From: Jeongeupia sp. HS-3
Lineage (GTDB): Bacteria; Pseudomonadota; Gammaproteobacteria; Burkholderiales; Chitinibacteraceae
Assembly (NCBI RefSeq): GCF_015140455.1
Contig: NZ_AP024094.1
Span: 682,001 to 746,000, forward strand
Length of the DNA: 64,000 nt
Direction of reading: 5' to 3'
Shown here: positions 46,363 through 57,339 of the stretch, piece after piece
How positions within the stretch are numbered: the first letter of the stretch is position 1
Layout of the letters: the number at the start of each line of letters is the position of its first letter
Made by a program: the position numbers and the translations under genes
Notes under the pieces: generated by a model
Told to the model about the DNA's origin: nothing
Seen by the model: only the letters and a program-made list of their open reading frames with translations
The model's database searches: none

Positions 46363-46788
46363 TCAAGGTTGGGGAGGATCGATATCAAGCAAGAGCGTGT
46401 TACCGCGCTGCCCGACGATGTAATAAGACTGGCGATCCGGCTCGGCCGGCTGAACGAGCTCTGCATCCCAGTCGGAGCCACGATAGCGAACGCGCGCGCG
46501 GTTGGCATCGATCCACTGCACGACGGTGACGGTGTGTCCGAGATCGAGTGCATTGGTATTGCTTTGCTGCGGTTGATGTTGGCGTTTCCAGCGGCGCAGG
46601 CCGGCGACGGCGATCAGACTGACGACGGCGGCAATGGCAATCTGTACCGTCACGGAGAGGCCAAGCGAAGCGGCGAGCGCACCGCCGAGCAATCCAACGG
46701 CGATGGCCAGCAAATAGAACGTGCCGCTGAACATTTCCAGCCCAACCAGCAAGGCCGCGGCAATCAACCACAAGGTGAGAGGAGTCAT
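46363..46788 (-). CDS. NfeD-family membrane protein
   Basis: 141 residues. Three or four membrane helices (about 4-75) are followed by a small C-terminal OB-fold domain (about 80-140, LGHTVTVVQWIDANRARVRYRGSDWDAEL), the short NfeD/YbbJ type without the protease domain. It is the standard partner of paraslipin genes and is thought to form a complex with the SPFH oligomer. Its stop overlaps the first possible start of the SPFH gene (TGATG), pointing to coupled translation. Confidence 0.87.
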   Translation of the reverse strand: MTPLTLWLIAAALLVGLEMFSGTFYLLAIAVGLLGGALAASLGLSVTVQIAIAAVVSLIAVAGLRRWKRQHQPQQSNTNALDLGHTVTVVQWIDANRARVRYRGSDWDAELVQPAEPDRQSYYIVGQRGNTLLLDIDPPQP

Positions 46789-46885
46789 GATGAAGTCAGA
46801 TTACCCAAGGGTCGGTAAGTTCCCATTGCAACGGCATGCTTGTTGTTTCAGGTATAGCGCATCGGCATCCGGCGATGGCGGATGT

Positions 46886-46915
46886 AAAAAACGGCAATCC
46901 GAAGATTGCCGTTTT
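46886..46915 (-). terminator. Terminator of serS
   Basis: ACGGCAATC and GATTGCCGT arms around CGAA with A/T flanks on both sides. It lies just past the serS stop on the minus strand. Confidence 0.8.
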
Positions 46916-46923
46916 GCTTGAGT

Positions 46924-48258
<1,335 letters not shown>

Positions 48259-48272
48259 CTACACGATGCACC

Positions 48273-49607
48273 TTAGGACTTTCCGCCTCGCTCGGCCAGC
48301 CAGGCGGCGTCGAGTTCGGCAAGATGGCGCAGTTTTTCGCCAATCTTGCTCTCAAGTCCGCGCGGGGTCGGCTGGTAGAGGCGCGTGCCTTCGAGGCCTT
48401 CTGGCAGATAGCTTTCACCGGCTGCATAAGCATCGGGCTCATCGTGGGCATAACGGTACAGTTTGCCGTAACCAAGTTCTTTCATCAGCTTGGTCGGCGC
48501 ATTGCGCAAATGCTCCGGCACCGGGCGTGATTTGTCTTTGCTCACCAGTGCCCTTGCAGCGTTATAGGCCTTGTAGCCGGCATTGGACTTGGGTGCGATG
48601 GCGATGTAGATCACCGCTTGCGCCAGCGCCAGTTCGCCCTCCGGGCTGCCCAAGCGCTCGAACGTTGCCGCCGCATCGTTGCAGATCGTCATTGCGCGCG
48701 GATCGGCAAGGCCGATGTCTTCCCATGCCATGCGCACGATGCGTCGGGCCAGGTAGCGCGGGTCTGCACCGCCATCGAGCATGCGGCAGAACCAGTACAG
48801 GGCGCCATCCGGACTCGAGCCACGCACCGATTTGTGCAGCGCCGAGATTTGATCGTAGAACGCGTCGCCGCCCTTGTCGAAGCGGCGATTGTTGAGGGTG
48901 AGTGCTTCTTGTAGGAAGGCGGCATCAAGAGAGTCACGATCTTGCGCGCGCGCGGCATTGGCGGCCTGTTCGACCAGGTTCAGCAATCGCCGGGCATCGC
49001 CGTCGGCGTAACCGGTGAGCAATTGCACCGCGTCATCGGTAAATTGCAGTTCTGGATAGCAGTGACCGTGGGCCCGCGTGACCAGTTCGGCCAGTGCGTC
49101 TTCTTCCAGTGCTTTGAGTACATAAACCTGGGCGCGTGACAGTAGCGCCGCGTTGACCTCGAAAGACGGGTTCTCGGTCGTTGCACCGATAAAGGTGATG
49201 AGGCCGGATTCAACGAAAGGTAAAAACGCGTCTTGTTGCGCTTTGTTGAAGCGGTGCACTTCATCAACGAACAGGATGGTGCGATGGCCGCTGGCACGGT
49301 AGTGCTCGGCCTGCTCCATCGCCGCACGGATATCTTTGACGCCGGAAAAAACCGCTGACAAGGGAATGAATTCTGCCTTGAACGCACCGGCCATTAACCG
49401 CGCCAGCGTCGTTTTGCCGACGCCGGGCGGCCCCCAGAAAATCATCGAATGGGGTTGCCCGGATGCTACGGCGAGCGAAAGTGGTTTGCCCGGTGCCAGC
49501 AGATGAGGCTGACCGATGACGTCTTCCAGTGTTTTGGGCCGCAGCTTTTCCGCTAGTGGCTCATGTTCGGTGCGTGTATCGGCGAAAAGGTCATTCTTCG
49601 ATGACAT
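48273..49607 (-). CDS. rarA: Replication-associated recombination protein RarA (MgsA)
   Basis: AAA+ clamp-loader-like ATPase that acts at stalled replication forks. 444 residues (E. coli 447). Walker [13 protein letters not shown] near 58, Walker [21 protein letters not shown] near 110, sensor 1 [14 protein letters not shown], and the C-terminal tetramerisation domain with [23 protein letters not shown]. Its first 17 bases overlap the end of lolA, so the two are co-translated. Downstream serS follows after 65 bases. Confidence 0.96.
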   Translation of the reverse strand: MSSKNDLFADTRTEHEPLAEKLRPKTLEDVIGQPHLLAPGKPLSLAVASGQPHSMIFWGPPGVGKTTLARLMAGAFKAEFIPLSAVFSGVKDIRAAMEQAEHYRASGHRTILFVDEVHRFNKAQQDAFLPFVESGLITFIGATTENPSFEVNAALLSRAQVYVLKALEEDALAELVTRAHGHCYPELQFTDDAVQLLTGYADGDARRLLNLVEQAANAARAQDRDSLDAAFLQEALTLNNRRFDKGGDAFYDQISALHKSVRGSSPDGALYWFCRMLDGGADPRYLARRIVRMAWEDIGLADPRAMTICNDAAATFERLGSPEGELALAQAVIYIAIAPKSNAGYKAYNAARALVSKDKSRPVPEHLRNAPTKLMKELGYGKLYRYAHDEPDAYAAGESYLPEGLEGTRLYQPTPRGLESKIGEKLRHLAELDAAWLAERGGKS

Positions 49608-50205
49608 CGACGTCCTTCGGCGGCGTAAAGCGGAACAGGTCGAGCGATTGCTTGGGGTTTTGCGTTAGTCCGCTGAAGCTAACCCGGGTGGTCTGGCCGA
49701 AGTGGTCTTGCAGTTCCATGGCGACAACCTGACCGCCTTTTAGTCCCAAGTGAATACTGTCAAAGGTCGATTCTTTGCTTTTGGGGATGGCATTCACCCA
49801 TGCAAGCCCATCGCGATTGGGGAGGTTTTTGAGCGTGTAGGTTTTATCGAGCGCGTTGTCACCAGCAAGTAGCGCCGCCGGACTGCTCTCCAGTGCCGCC
49901 GAAACCTGTTTCGAGGTCGCCTGACGCAGCTCCGGATCGTATAACCAGACGCGCTTGCCATCGCCAACAATCAGTTGCTGGTAGGGCTTGAGATAAGACC
50001 AGCGGAATTTACCTGGTCGTTGAATTGCGAAGTCGCCACTGCTCGTTTGCGTGGGTGCACCGGGCTTGCCGGAAACGACTTGACTGAATTGTCCTTGCAC
50101 GCCGGTGGTGGAGGACAAAAAGCGTTTCAGGTCGCTTACCGCATCGGCGTGGGCTGTGGCTGAAACGGTCAGCACCAGGGCGGCGAACCAGCGGGCAGAT
50201 GGCAT
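49591..50205 (-). CDS. lolA: Outer-membrane lipoprotein carrier protein LolA
   Basis: Periplasmic chaperone that ferries lipoproteins from LolCDE to LolB in the outer membrane. 204 residues. Signal peptide MPSARWFAALVLTVSATAHA, then the half-barrel domain (FLSSTTGVQGQFSQVV, RPGKFRWSYLKPYQQLIVGDGKRVWLYDPEL), including the conserved Arg-Trp stretch. It overlaps rarA by 17 bases, and the pair is a typical operon. Confidence 0.96.
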   Translation of the reverse strand: MPSARWFAALVLTVSATAHADAVSDLKRFLSSTTGVQGQFSQVVSGKPGAPTQTSSGDFAIQRPGKFRWSYLKPYQQLIVGDGKRVWLYDPELRQATSKQVSAALESSPAALLAGDNALDKTYTLKNLPNRDGLAWVNAIPKSKESTFDSIHLGLKGGQVVAMELQDHFGQTTRVSFSGLTQNPKQSLDLFRFTPPKDVDVIEE

Positions 50206-50322
50206 GTTGACTCCGTGAGGCTGGGCATCTGTTCACATGTTTCATTGTGCGTTGCTGATCGGGGCGGTGCTTCACCCCGGGCGCACCGCTCGTAGAAGAG
50301 CGTGAACAGGTGCTGAAAAATG

Positions 50323-50349
50323 AAAAAGCCCCGCCAAGGGCGGGGCTTC
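50323..50349 (-). terminator. Terminator of the OmpA-family gene
   Basis: A strong stem AAGCCCCGCC / GGCGGGGCTT; on the minus strand it is followed by a T-run. Confidence 0.9.
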
Positions 50350-50364
50350 GGGGCAGAACCGAAA

Positions 50365-51051
50365 TTACTTGGTTGCCGGAACAACAACTTCCTTCACACC
50401 CTTGACTTCGATCTCGACGCGACGATCCGGAGCCAGGCATTCGATCAGCTGCTTGCGAGCCTTGATCTTGTTGCAAGTATCGCCGGTTACCGGGTCAGCC
50501 TTGCCGCGGCCTTCGGCGCGGATCTTGTCTGCCGGGGCACCCTTGGCAACGAGGTGATCAACAACCGACTGCGCACGACGTTGCGACAGGGCGTTGTTGT
50601 ACTTGTCCGAACCGATACGGTCGGTGTAACCAACGACAACAGCTTCGCCGTCCTTCGGATCGATGTTGACGATCTCTTGATACAGCTTGTCGAGTGCGTC
50701 CTTACCGGCCGGCTTCAGGGTCGACTTGTTGAAGTCGAACAGCACGTCAGCTTGCAGGGTGAAGGTCTTGCTCTTCACGACAGGGGCCGGAGCCGGAACG
50801 ACAGGGGCCGGAGCAGCAACAACCGGTTGTGGCTTCACGTAACCATCGCAGCCTTCCACAGTCGCTTGGTCTTTGCTCCAAGTGCCAGTGCGCCAGCATT
50901 CGCCGATCGAGTTCTTCACCACGCCTTCAACGTTGGTCGGTGCGACATTGGTACCGTTGGTGCTGTAAGCGGTGGTGGCGGCGATTGCCGAGCCCATGCT
51001 CAGCGCCGAAACGACAGCAAGGGACAACATGGTTTGCTTGAGCGACAGCAT
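50365..51051 (-). CDS. OmpA-family outer-membrane protein, RmpM-like
   Basis: 228 residues from ATG 51051 with AGGAG upstream. Signal peptide ends [10 protein letters not shown] short N-terminal region contains [10 protein letters not shown], like neisserial RmpM (NYGECWKNAYF). A Pro/Ala/Val hinge (about 82-100, [13 protein letters not shown]) leads to a peptidoglycan-binding OmpA C-terminal domain (about 105-220). That domain has [36 protein letters not shown], and [17 protein letters not shown] matching RmpM's LIACIEPDRRVDVKI. There is no beta-barrel. It anchors the outer membrane, and in Neisseria also porins, to peptidoglycan. Monocistronic, with a good promoter and terminator. Confidence 0.88.
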   Translation of the reverse strand: MLSLKQTMLSLAVVSALSMGSAIAATTAYSTNGTNVAPTNVEGVVKNSIGECWRTGTWSKDQATVEGCDGYVKPQPVVAAPAPVVPAPAPVVKSKTFTLQADVLFDFNKSTLKPAGKDALDKLYQEIVNIDPKDGEAVVVGYTDRIGSDKYNNALSQRRAQSVVDHLVAKGAPADKIRAEGRGKADPVTGDTCNKIKARKQLIECLAPDRRVEIEVKGVKEVVVPATK

Positions 51052-51111
51052 AGTTTTTCTCCTGGTAAATATTGGATATGGTGTTAGAACCAACCAAGCT
51101 TATTGTTTCTG

Positions 51112-51139
51112 GATATACCTGACAACAACCCTGCGTCAA
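51112..51139 (-). promoter_or_regulatory. Promoter of the OmpA-family gene
   Basis: On the minus strand, TTGACG (51134-51139), 16 bases, TATATC (51112-51117). The predicted 5' leader is about 50 bases, followed by AGGAG and the ATG. Confidence 0.6.
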
Positions 51140-51367
51140 GGCATTTTTTTTTCCAAAACCGCAGCCATTCTAATGGCGTGTCAACAAGGGCCGCAAATGA
51201 AATACGCGTGAATTTTTGCAGCAGTGGCAACGAAATTGGAGCGCGCTGACCGCCATGTTACACTGGCTCGACGCAGTTTTGCGCGGTGACCGCATTCATG
51301 TGTCATTGCCGCAGCGTCAAGAATTTCTCTTTCCCGCGCTTTCAGCGCACCGCGATTGACCTGGAAG
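51140..51367. other. Divergent intergenic region, OmpA-like gene to gyrA
   Basis: Holds a T-rich tract (51144-51152) next to the leftward promoter and the rightward gyrA promoter. No gene is supported. Confidence 0.5.
51236..51264 (+). promoter_or_regulatory. Candidate gyrA promoter
   Basis: TTGGAG (51236-51241), exactly 17 bases, then TACACT (51259-51264). This leaves a leader of about 95 bases to the gyrA ATG. The -35 match is moderate. Confidence 0.5.
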
Positions 51368-53965
51368 ATGTCCGAACAGCCTAGCTTCGCCAAAGAAACG
51401 ATTCCCGTCAGCCTTGAAGAGGAGATGCGCCGCTCCTACCTCGATTACGCGATGAGCGTGATCGTGGGGCGCGCTCTTCCCGATGTGCGTGACGGCCTAA
51501 AACCGGTGCATCGGCGCATCCTTTTTGCGATGCATGAAAGCAACAATGTGTGGAATCGGGCCTACGTTAAGTGCGCCCGTGTTATCGGTGACGTGCTGGG
51601 TAAGTACCACCCGCACGGTGACTCCGCCGCCTACGAGGCGTTGGTGCGGATGGCGCAGGATTTCTCGCTGCGCTATACGTTGATCGATGGGCAAGGCAAC
51701 TTCGGCTCTATCGATGGCGATAACGCTGCGGCCTATCGTTACACCGAATGTCGACTTGAGAAAATCTCCAGCGAGCTTCTGGCCGATATCGATAAAGAAA
51801 CTGTCGACTTCACGCCGAACTACGACGAGAAAGAGCTTGAGCCGACGGTGCTGCCGACGCGGATTCCCAATCTGCTGATCAATGGCTCTTCGGGTATTGC
51901 CGTCGGTATGGCGACCAATATTCCGCCGCACAACCTGAATGAAGTGATTGATGCCGCGCTGGCGTTGCTGGCGAATGCCGAGATGACGATCGATGAACTG
52001 ATCGACATCATCCCGGCGCCGGACTTCCCGACCGCAGGCATCATTTACGGCATTCACGGCGTGCGCGAAGGTTATCGCACCGGTCGCGGCCGGGTCGTGA
52101 TGCGCGCTCGCACTCATTTTGAGGATGTATCCCGCGACAAGCAGGCGATCATCGTCGACGAGTTGCCGTATCAGGTGAACAAGGCCCGCCTGCTTGAGCG
52201 TATTGGCGAGCTGGTTCGCGCGAAATCCCTTGAGGGGATCAGCGAGATCCGCGACGAGTCGGACAAATCCGGCATGCGCGTGGTGATCGAGCTCAAGCGC
52301 GGCGAAGTGCCCGATGTCGTATTGAACAATCTGTACAAGCAAACCCAGCTACAAGACAGCTTCGGCATCAATATGGTGGCGTTGGTCGACGGCCAGCCGC
52401 GGCTGTTGAACCTGAAACAGGTGCTGGAATGCTTCCTCAAGCATCGGCGTGAGGTCATTACGCGCCGCACGGTATTCGAGCTGCGCAAGGCGCGTGAACG
52501 CGGCCACATCCTTGAAGGCCTGGCTGTTGCGCTGTCGAACGTCGACGAAATCATCGCGCTGATCAAGGCCGCGCCGACGCCTGCCGAAGCCAAGGCCGCG
52601 CTGATGAGCCGTACCTGGCGCTCGAGCCTGGTCGAGGAAATGCTCTCGCGCACCGACATCAACGCCTCGCGTCCGGATAGCCTGGCTGCCGAGTTCGGTT
52701 TGGGTGAAGACGGCTATCGCCTGTCCGAAGCGCAGACGCAGCGTATTCTCGAGATGCAACTGCAACGCCTGACCGGGCTGGAACAGGACAAGATCGTCGC
52801 CGAATACAAGGATGTGATGGAACGCATTCTTGATCTGCTCGACATCCTGGCTCGTCCGGAGCGCGTGACGCAGATCATCGTCGACGAAATGAATGAAGTG
52901 AAGGCGGCTTACGGCGATGCCCGCAAGTCCGAAATCATCGCGCATGGCGAAGACCTGTGCCTCGAGGACCTGATCACCCCGCAAGAGATGGTCGTGACCT
53001 TGACGCACGGCGGCTATATGAAGGCGACGCCGACCGACGAATACCGTTCGCAAAAACGTGGCGGTCGTGGCAAGCAGGCGGCGGCGACCAAGGAAGATGA
53101 CTTCATCGACCAGCTGTTCGTGGCCAATACCCATGATTACATCCTGTGCTTCAGCTCGCGCGGTCGCGTTTACTGGCTCAAGGTGTACACGCTGCCGCAA
53201 GGCGGGCGTACCAGTCGCGGCAAGCCGATCGTCAACCTGCTGCCGCTTGAGGAAGGTGAAAAGATCAACGCGGTGTTGCCGGTCAAGGAATTCAGCGAAG
53301 ACCGCTATATCTTCATGGCGACCGCCGATGGCACGGTCAAAAAGACCTCGCTGGCTGATTTCTCCCGACCGCGTACCGCCGGCATCATCGCGATCAACCT
53401 CGATGAGGGGAACTACCTCGTCGGCGTGGCGCTGACGTCGGGCCAGGATCAGGTCATGTTGTTCTCGGATGCCGGCAAATCGGTGCGCTTCACCGAGTCG
53501 GCCGTGCGCGCCATGGGCCGTACTGCCGGAGGCGTGCGCGGCATGATGCTGGGTGAAGATCAGCAAGTGATCTCCTTGTTGATTGCCAATGACGACAATC
53601 AGCAGGTGCTGACGGCAACGCAGAACGGCTATGGCAAGCGTACGCCGGTGGGTGATTACCGTTTGACCAGTCGTGGCACGCAAGGCGTGATCGCGATCGA
53701 TACCGGTGACCGTAACGGCAAGCTGGTGGCGGCGACGCTGGTTGAAGAATCCGATGACGTGATGCTGATCACCACCGGTGGGGTGCTGATCCGTACCAAG
53801 GTCGACCAGATTCGCGAGACCGGTCGTGCGGCGCAAGGCGTGCGACTGATCAATCTGGACGAGGGCGAGAAGCTCTCCGGTCTGGAAAAAGTCTGCGAAC
53901 CCGATTCGGACGACGACGAGGGTGATGACGCAGGCGTGGACGTTGTGGAGCAAAGCGATGGCTGA
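51368..53965 (+). CDS. gyrA: DNA gyrase subunit A
   Basis: 865 residues. Type IIA topoisomerase subunit that breaks and rejoins DNA during negative supercoiling. Starts [20 protein letters not shown]. The quinolone-resistance region reads [17 protein letters not shown], with Ser86 (E. coli Ser83) kept and Glu90 in place of Asp87. The catalytic Tyr is in AAYRYTECR. The C-terminal beta-pinwheel contains the gyrase-specific GyrA box QKRGGRG near residue 560, which distinguishes it from ParC. An acidic tail ends the protein ([12 protein letters not shown]). The stop overlaps the next start by eight bases. Confidence 0.98.
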   Translation: MSEQPSFAKETIPVSLEEEMRRSYLDYAMSVIVGRALPDVRDGLKPVHRRILFAMHESNNVWNRAYVKCARVIGDVLGKYHPHGDSAAYEALVRMAQDFSLRYTLIDGQGNFGSIDGDNAAAYRYTECRLEKISSELLADIDKETVDFTPNYDEKELEPTVLPTRIPNLLINGSSGIAVGMATNIPPHNLNEVIDAALALLANAEMTIDELIDIIPAPDFPTAGIIYGIHGVREGYRTGRGRVVMRARTHFEDVSRDKQAIIVDELPYQVNKARLLERIGELVRAKSLEGISEIRDESDKSGMRVVIELKRGEVPDVVLNNLYKQTQLQDSFGINMVALVDGQPRLLNLKQVLECFLKHRREVITRRTVFELRKARERGHILEGLAVALSNVDEIIALIKAAPTPAEAKAALMSRTWRSSLVEEMLSRTDINASRPDSLAAEFGLGEDGYRLSEAQTQRILEMQLQRLTGLEQDKIVAEYKDVMERILDLLDILARPERVTQIIVDEMNEVKAAYGDARKSEIIAHGEDLCLEDLITPQEMVVTLTHGGYMKATPTDEYRSQKRGGRGKQAAATKEDDFIDQLFVANTHDYILCFSSRGRVYWLKVYTLPQGGRTSRGKPIVNLLPLEEGEKINAVLPVKEFSEDRYIFMATADGTVKKTSLADFSRPRTAGIIAINLDEGNYLVGVALTSGQDQVMLFSDAGKSVRFTESAVRAMGRTAGGVRGMMLGEDQQVISLLIANDDNQQVLTATQNGYGKRTPVGDYRLTSRGTQGVIAIDTGDRNGKLVAATLVEESDDVMLITTGGVLIRTKVDQIRETGRAAQGVRLINLDEGEKLSGLEKVCEPDSDDDEGDDAGVDVVEQSDG

Positions 53966-54407
53966 GAAGGCGCTACCTGGCTACTTCGGTGAGGTCATGG
54001 CGTGGTTCGAGGGCTTGCCGCAATGCAAGACGCTGGGGCTCAGGCATGTGGCGTCCGAAGCGGGCAAGGTAACGCTGGAGCTGCCTTTTCAGGAGGCATT
54101 GATCGGCAATCCGGAAACCCGCGTCGTCCATGGCGGCGCGGTGACCACGCTGATCGATACCGCCAGCGGCACGTCGCTGTTTACGCTGCTGCCGGCGCCC
54201 GAGGCGATTGCCACGCTCGATCTGCGTATCGATTACCTGCGCCCGGCCAAGCCGGATGCGCCGATTTTCTGTACCGCCGAATGCTACCGGCTCACCGAGC
54301 ACATCGCCTTTACCCGGGCGACGGCGTATCAGGACGATATCGCCAAGCCGGTTGCCTATGCGGTGGCGACATTTGCGCGTGGCACCAGCCACGGCAAGGA
54401 GGCGTGA
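53958..54407 (+). CDS. PaaI-type hotdog thioesterase (first of a tandem pair)
   Basis: 149 residues, a single hotdog fold. It contains [16 protein letters not shown], the HGG-acidic signature of PaaI/4HBT thioesterases, and [13 protein letters not shown]. It probably hydrolyses an acyl-CoA; the substrate is unknown. The start ATG 53958 has GGAG nine bases upstream and overlaps the end of gyrA by eight bases, so it is probably transcribed with gyrA. The next gene overlaps its stop (TGATG). Confidence 0.8.
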   Translation: MAEKALPGYFGEVMAWFEGLPQCKTLGLRHVASEAGKVTLELPFQEALIGNPETRVVHGGAVTTLIDTASGTSLFTLLPAPEAIATLDLRIDYLRPAKPDAPIFCTAECYRLTEHIAFTRATAYQDDIAKPVAYAVATFARGTSHGKEA

Positions 54408-54826
54408 TGTCTCATGTCGATGTTCGTAGCGTCGCCGATTTGAGCGATTTGCTGGCCAGGATTCCCTACGCTGGTTTGATCGGTGCCGAGGTTCGCGAGG
54501 AAAACGGTGCGCCGCTGTTCGTGCTGCCGTATCGCGAATCCAATATCGGTAACACCTTGCTGCCCGCGCTGCACGGTGGCGTCATCGGCGGCTTCCTCGA
54601 GAATGCCGCCGTGCTGCATTTGATGTGGGCGCATGAAGCATCGGTGTTGCCGCGGGTGGTTGATTTTTCGCTCGACTATCTGCGCGCCGGCCGTCCGCAA
54701 GACCTGTTTGCCCGTTGCGAGATCGTTCGTCAGGGGCGCCGGGTGGCCAATGTCCTGATGACGGCCTGGCAAGACAATGAAGCCAAGCCGGTTGCCACGG
54801 CGCGTGCTCATTTCCTGCTGGCCTGA
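54407..54826 (+). CDS. PaaI-type hotdog thioesterase (second of a tandem pair)
   Basis: 139 residues, hotdog fold with LLPALHGGVIGGFLENAA (HGG motif followed by the acidic residue) and RVVDFSLDYLRAGRPQDLFARCEI. It shares the fold with its upstream neighbour, but the two are clearly divergent, so this is an old duplication or a functional heterodimer rather than a recent copy. AAGGAGG lies ideally before ATG 54407, and the start overlaps the previous stop by one base. Confidence 0.8.
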   Translation: MSHVDVRSVADLSDLLARIPYAGLIGAEVREENGAPLFVLPYRESNIGNTLLPALHGGVIGGFLENAAVLHLMWAHEASVLPRVVDFSLDYLRAGRPQDLFARCEIVRQGRRVANVLMTAWQDNEAKPVATARAHFLLA

Positions 54827-54893
54827 TCCCCGCCACAGACCTGATCCATGTTCAACCGGTCGTTTCCGATCGGCATTATCGAGAGAGTGAAGT

Positions 54894-55976
54894 ATGAGCC
54901 ATGTGTTCAATTTCAGTGCCGGCCCAGCCGTGTTGCCCCGCGATGTGCTGCTCACTGTGCAGGAAGAGCTGACTGACTGGCACGGCAGCGGCATGTGCGT
55001 GATGGAAATGAGCCATCGCGGCCGCGAGTTCACCCAGATCATTCACGAAGCCGAAGCCGATCTGCGCAAGCTGCTGAACATTCCGTCGAACTACCGGGTG
55101 CTGTTCATGCAGGGCGGCGCGCACTTCCAGTTCGGCATGCTGCCGCTGAACCTGTCGCGCGAAGGCGATAGCGTCGATTACGTCAATACCGGGCACTGGT
55201 CGAAAATCGCGATCAAGGAAGCGCGCCGCTTTGCCAACGTCAATGTCGTGGCCTCGGGTGAAGAGACGCACTTCAGCAGTATTCCCGATGAGGCGAGCTG
55301 GCAGCGCAGCGCCAATGCGGCGTACCTGCACTATTGCTCGAACGAGACCATCGGCGGCGTCGAATTTCCCTACATTCCGCAATCGGACGTGCCGCTGATT
55401 TGCGATATGTCGTCGAACATTCTGTCGCGGCCGATCGATGTCTCGAAGTTCGGGCTGATTTACGCCGGTGCGCAAAAAAACATCGGTCCGTCGGGCCTGA
55501 CGCTGGTGATCGTGCGCGACGACCTGCTCGGTCATGCACGTCCGGGCACGCCGACCATGCTCGATTACGGCGTCCATGCCGATGCCGATTCGCTCTACAA
55601 CACGCCGCCGACCTTCGGGATTTACGTGGCGGGCCTGGTGTTCAAGTGGCTGCTCGAGAAGGGTGGTCTGGCCGCGATGGAGCAACAGAATATCGAGAAG
55701 GCCGCGTTGCTGTACGAAACGATCGATACATCGGGTGGCTTCTACAGTTGCCCGGTCGACAAGCCCTTCCGCTCGCGCATGAATGTGCCGTTCCGTTTGC
55801 ACGACGATGCGCTCGACGATGCCTTTCTTGGCGACGCCAAGGCCGCGGGGCTGCTGCAGTTGAAGGGGCATCGTTCGGTAGGCGGTATGCGTGCGTCGAT
55901 TTACAACGCGATGCCGATCGAAGGCGTGCAGGTGCTGGCATCGTTCATGCGCGAATTCGCGCGTACTCATGGGTAA
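54894..55976 (+). CDS. serC: Phosphoserine aminotransferase
   Basis: 360 residues. PLP enzyme that converts 3-phosphohydroxypyruvate to phosphoserine, and in vitamin B6 synthesis makes 4-phosphohydroxythreonine. Starts MSHVFNFSAGPAVLPRDVL. It contains MEMSHRGREFTQI, FMQGGAHFQFGMLPLNL, DMSSNILSRPID and the PLP lysine in YAGAQKNIGPSGLT. GAGAG precedes the start. It is followed by pheA and hisC, the common betaproteobacterial grouping of serine and aromatic amino-acid genes. Confidence 0.97.
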   Translation: MSHVFNFSAGPAVLPRDVLLTVQEELTDWHGSGMCVMEMSHRGREFTQIIHEAEADLRKLLNIPSNYRVLFMQGGAHFQFGMLPLNLSREGDSVDYVNTGHWSKIAIKEARRFANVNVVASGEETHFSSIPDEASWQRSANAAYLHYCSNETIGGVEFPYIPQSDVPLICDMSSNILSRPIDVSKFGLIYAGAQKNIGPSGLTLVIVRDDLLGHARPGTPTMLDYGVHADADSLYNTPPTFGIYVAGLVFKWLLEKGGLAAMEQQNIEKAALLYETIDTSGGFYSCPVDKPFRSRMNVPFRLHDDALDDAFLGDAKAAGLLQLKGHRSVGGMRASIYNAMPIEGVQVLASFMREFARTHG

Positions 55977-55980
55977 GCGT

Positions 55981-56181
55981 ATGGCACAAGGTTCTGGCGG
56001 TAATGTGCTCGCAGCGCTGGCGAGTTTTTTCATTCCGGGTCTCGGGCAGCTGTTACAGGGGCGGCCGCTGATTGCGCTGCTGATGTTCGTGCTGGCCGGG
56101 GCGCTGTGGGTAATTTTGATGGGCTGGGTGATCCACCTGTGGTCGATCATCGACGCAGCTCGTTTTGAACCGGGCAATTGA
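55981..56181 (+). CDS. Small two-helix membrane protein (TM2-like)
   Basis: 66 residues with the segments AALASFFIPGLGQLLQGRPLI and LLMFVLAGALWVILMGWVIHLW, ending SIIDAARFEPGN. The PGLGQ and WSIIDA pieces are typical of small TM2-like membrane proteins of unknown role. It fits exactly between serC and pheA (4 and 2 bases away), so it must be on the same transcript. An ATG at 55969 inside serC is an alternative start. Confidence 0.7.
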   Translation: MAQGSGGNVLAALASFFIPGLGQLLQGRPLIALLMFVLAGALWVILMGWVIHLWSIIDAARFEPGN

Positions 56182-56183
56182 AT

Positions 56184-57263
56184 ATGTCAGAACAAGAACA
56201 ACAACTGCGGGTACACCGCGACGCGATCGATGCGATCGATGCGCAGATGCTCGAACTCCTGAATCAGCGCGCGCAGCATGCGCATACCATTGGCGAGATC
56301 AAGGGCGGCGGCATCGTCTACCGGCCGGAGCGCGAAGCGCAGGTGCTGACGCGCATCCGTGAGCTGAATCAGGGGCCGTTGTCCGATGAAACCGTTGCGC
56401 GGCTGTTCCGCGAAATCATGTCGGCGTGTCTGGCGCTCGAGCGCCCGCTGACGATCGCTTTTCTCGGCCCGGAAGGCACCTTTAGCCAGGCTGCGGCGAT
56501 CAAGCATTTCGGCCATGCCGCGGCAACGCAGGCCTGTAGCTCGATCGACGATGCATTTCGCGCCGTCGAAGCGCGCGCCGCCGATTATGTTGTTGCACCG
56601 GTCGAGAATTCGACCGAGGGCGCGGTTGGCCGCACGCTGGATCTGATGGTCGGCTCGCCCTTGAAGATTTGTGGCGAGGTGGTGCTGCGGATTCATCATC
56701 ACCTGTTGCGTGCGACTGCGACCAAGGACGGCATCAAGCGGGTGTATTCGCATGCGCAAAGCCTGGCGCAGTGCCATGAATGGCTGAACCGCAACCTGCC
56801 GGCCGAAGTCGAGCGAGTCTCGGTCGCGAGCAACGCCGAAGCGGCGCGGCTCGCCAGTCTCGATCCGAATGCCGCGGCGATTGCCGGTGATGCGGCGGCG
56901 GAAAAATTCCAGCTGGTGAAGCTGGCCGAGAATATCGAGGACGAGCCGAACAACACCACGCGTTTCCTGGTGCTCGGTTATCAGGAAGTCACCCCAAGCG
57001 GTCGCGATAAGACCTCCCTGGTGATCTCGGCGCCTAACAAGCCGGGTGCCTTGCACGCGCTGGTTGAGCCGCTGGCAAGGCACGGCGTGTCGATGACCAA
57101 GTTCGAGTCACGGCCGAGCCGCACCGGGCTGTGGGAATACCTGTTCTTTGTCGATGTCGAGGCGCACTCCAGCGATGCCAATCTGATCGCGGCGCTCGAC
57201 GAGCTGCGTTCGACCTCGGCCTTCGTCAAGGTGTTGGGCGCTTATCCGCAGGCCGTGATCTGA
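56184..57263 (+). CDS. pheA: Chorismate mutase / prephenate dehydratase (P-protein)
   Basis: 359 residues. The N-terminal AroQ chorismate mutase (about 1-90, VHRDAIDAIDAQMLELLNQRAQHAHTIGEIK) is fused to prephenate dehydratase (about 95-270, IAFLGPEGTFSQAAAIKHFG and the catalytic TRF in NNTTRFLVL). A C-terminal ACT domain (about 280-355) has the Phe-binding FESRPSR. It makes phenylpyruvate and is expected to be inhibited by phenylalanine. ATG 56184 is chosen; a TTG two codons earlier overlaps the small membrane gene. A terminator follows. Confidence 0.97.
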   Translation: MSEQEQQLRVHRDAIDAIDAQMLELLNQRAQHAHTIGEIKGGGIVYRPEREAQVLTRIRELNQGPLSDETVARLFREIMSACLALERPLTIAFLGPEGTFSQAAAIKHFGHAAATQACSSIDDAFRAVEARAADYVVAPVENSTEGAVGRTLDLMVGSPLKICGEVVLRIHHHLLRATATKDGIKRVYSHAQSLAQCHEWLNRNLPAEVERVSVASNAEAARLASLDPNAAAIAGDAAAEKFQLVKLAENIEDEPNNTTRFLVLGYQEVTPSGRDKTSLVISAPNKPGALHALVEPLARHGVSMTKFESRPSRTGLWEYLFFVDVEAHSSDANLIAALDELRSTSAFVKVLGAYPQAVI

Positions 57264-57285
57264 TTCGCTTGCGATCAAATCATCC

Positions 57286-57315
57286 AACAGGCCCGGCTTT
57301 TGCCGGGCCTGTTTT
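57286..57315 (+). terminator. Terminator after pheA
   Basis: AACAGGCCCGGC / GCCGGGCCTGTT stem, TTTT loop, then TTG. Confidence 0.88.
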
Positions 57316-57339
57316 GTTTCCAATACGGAGAATCAAGTC

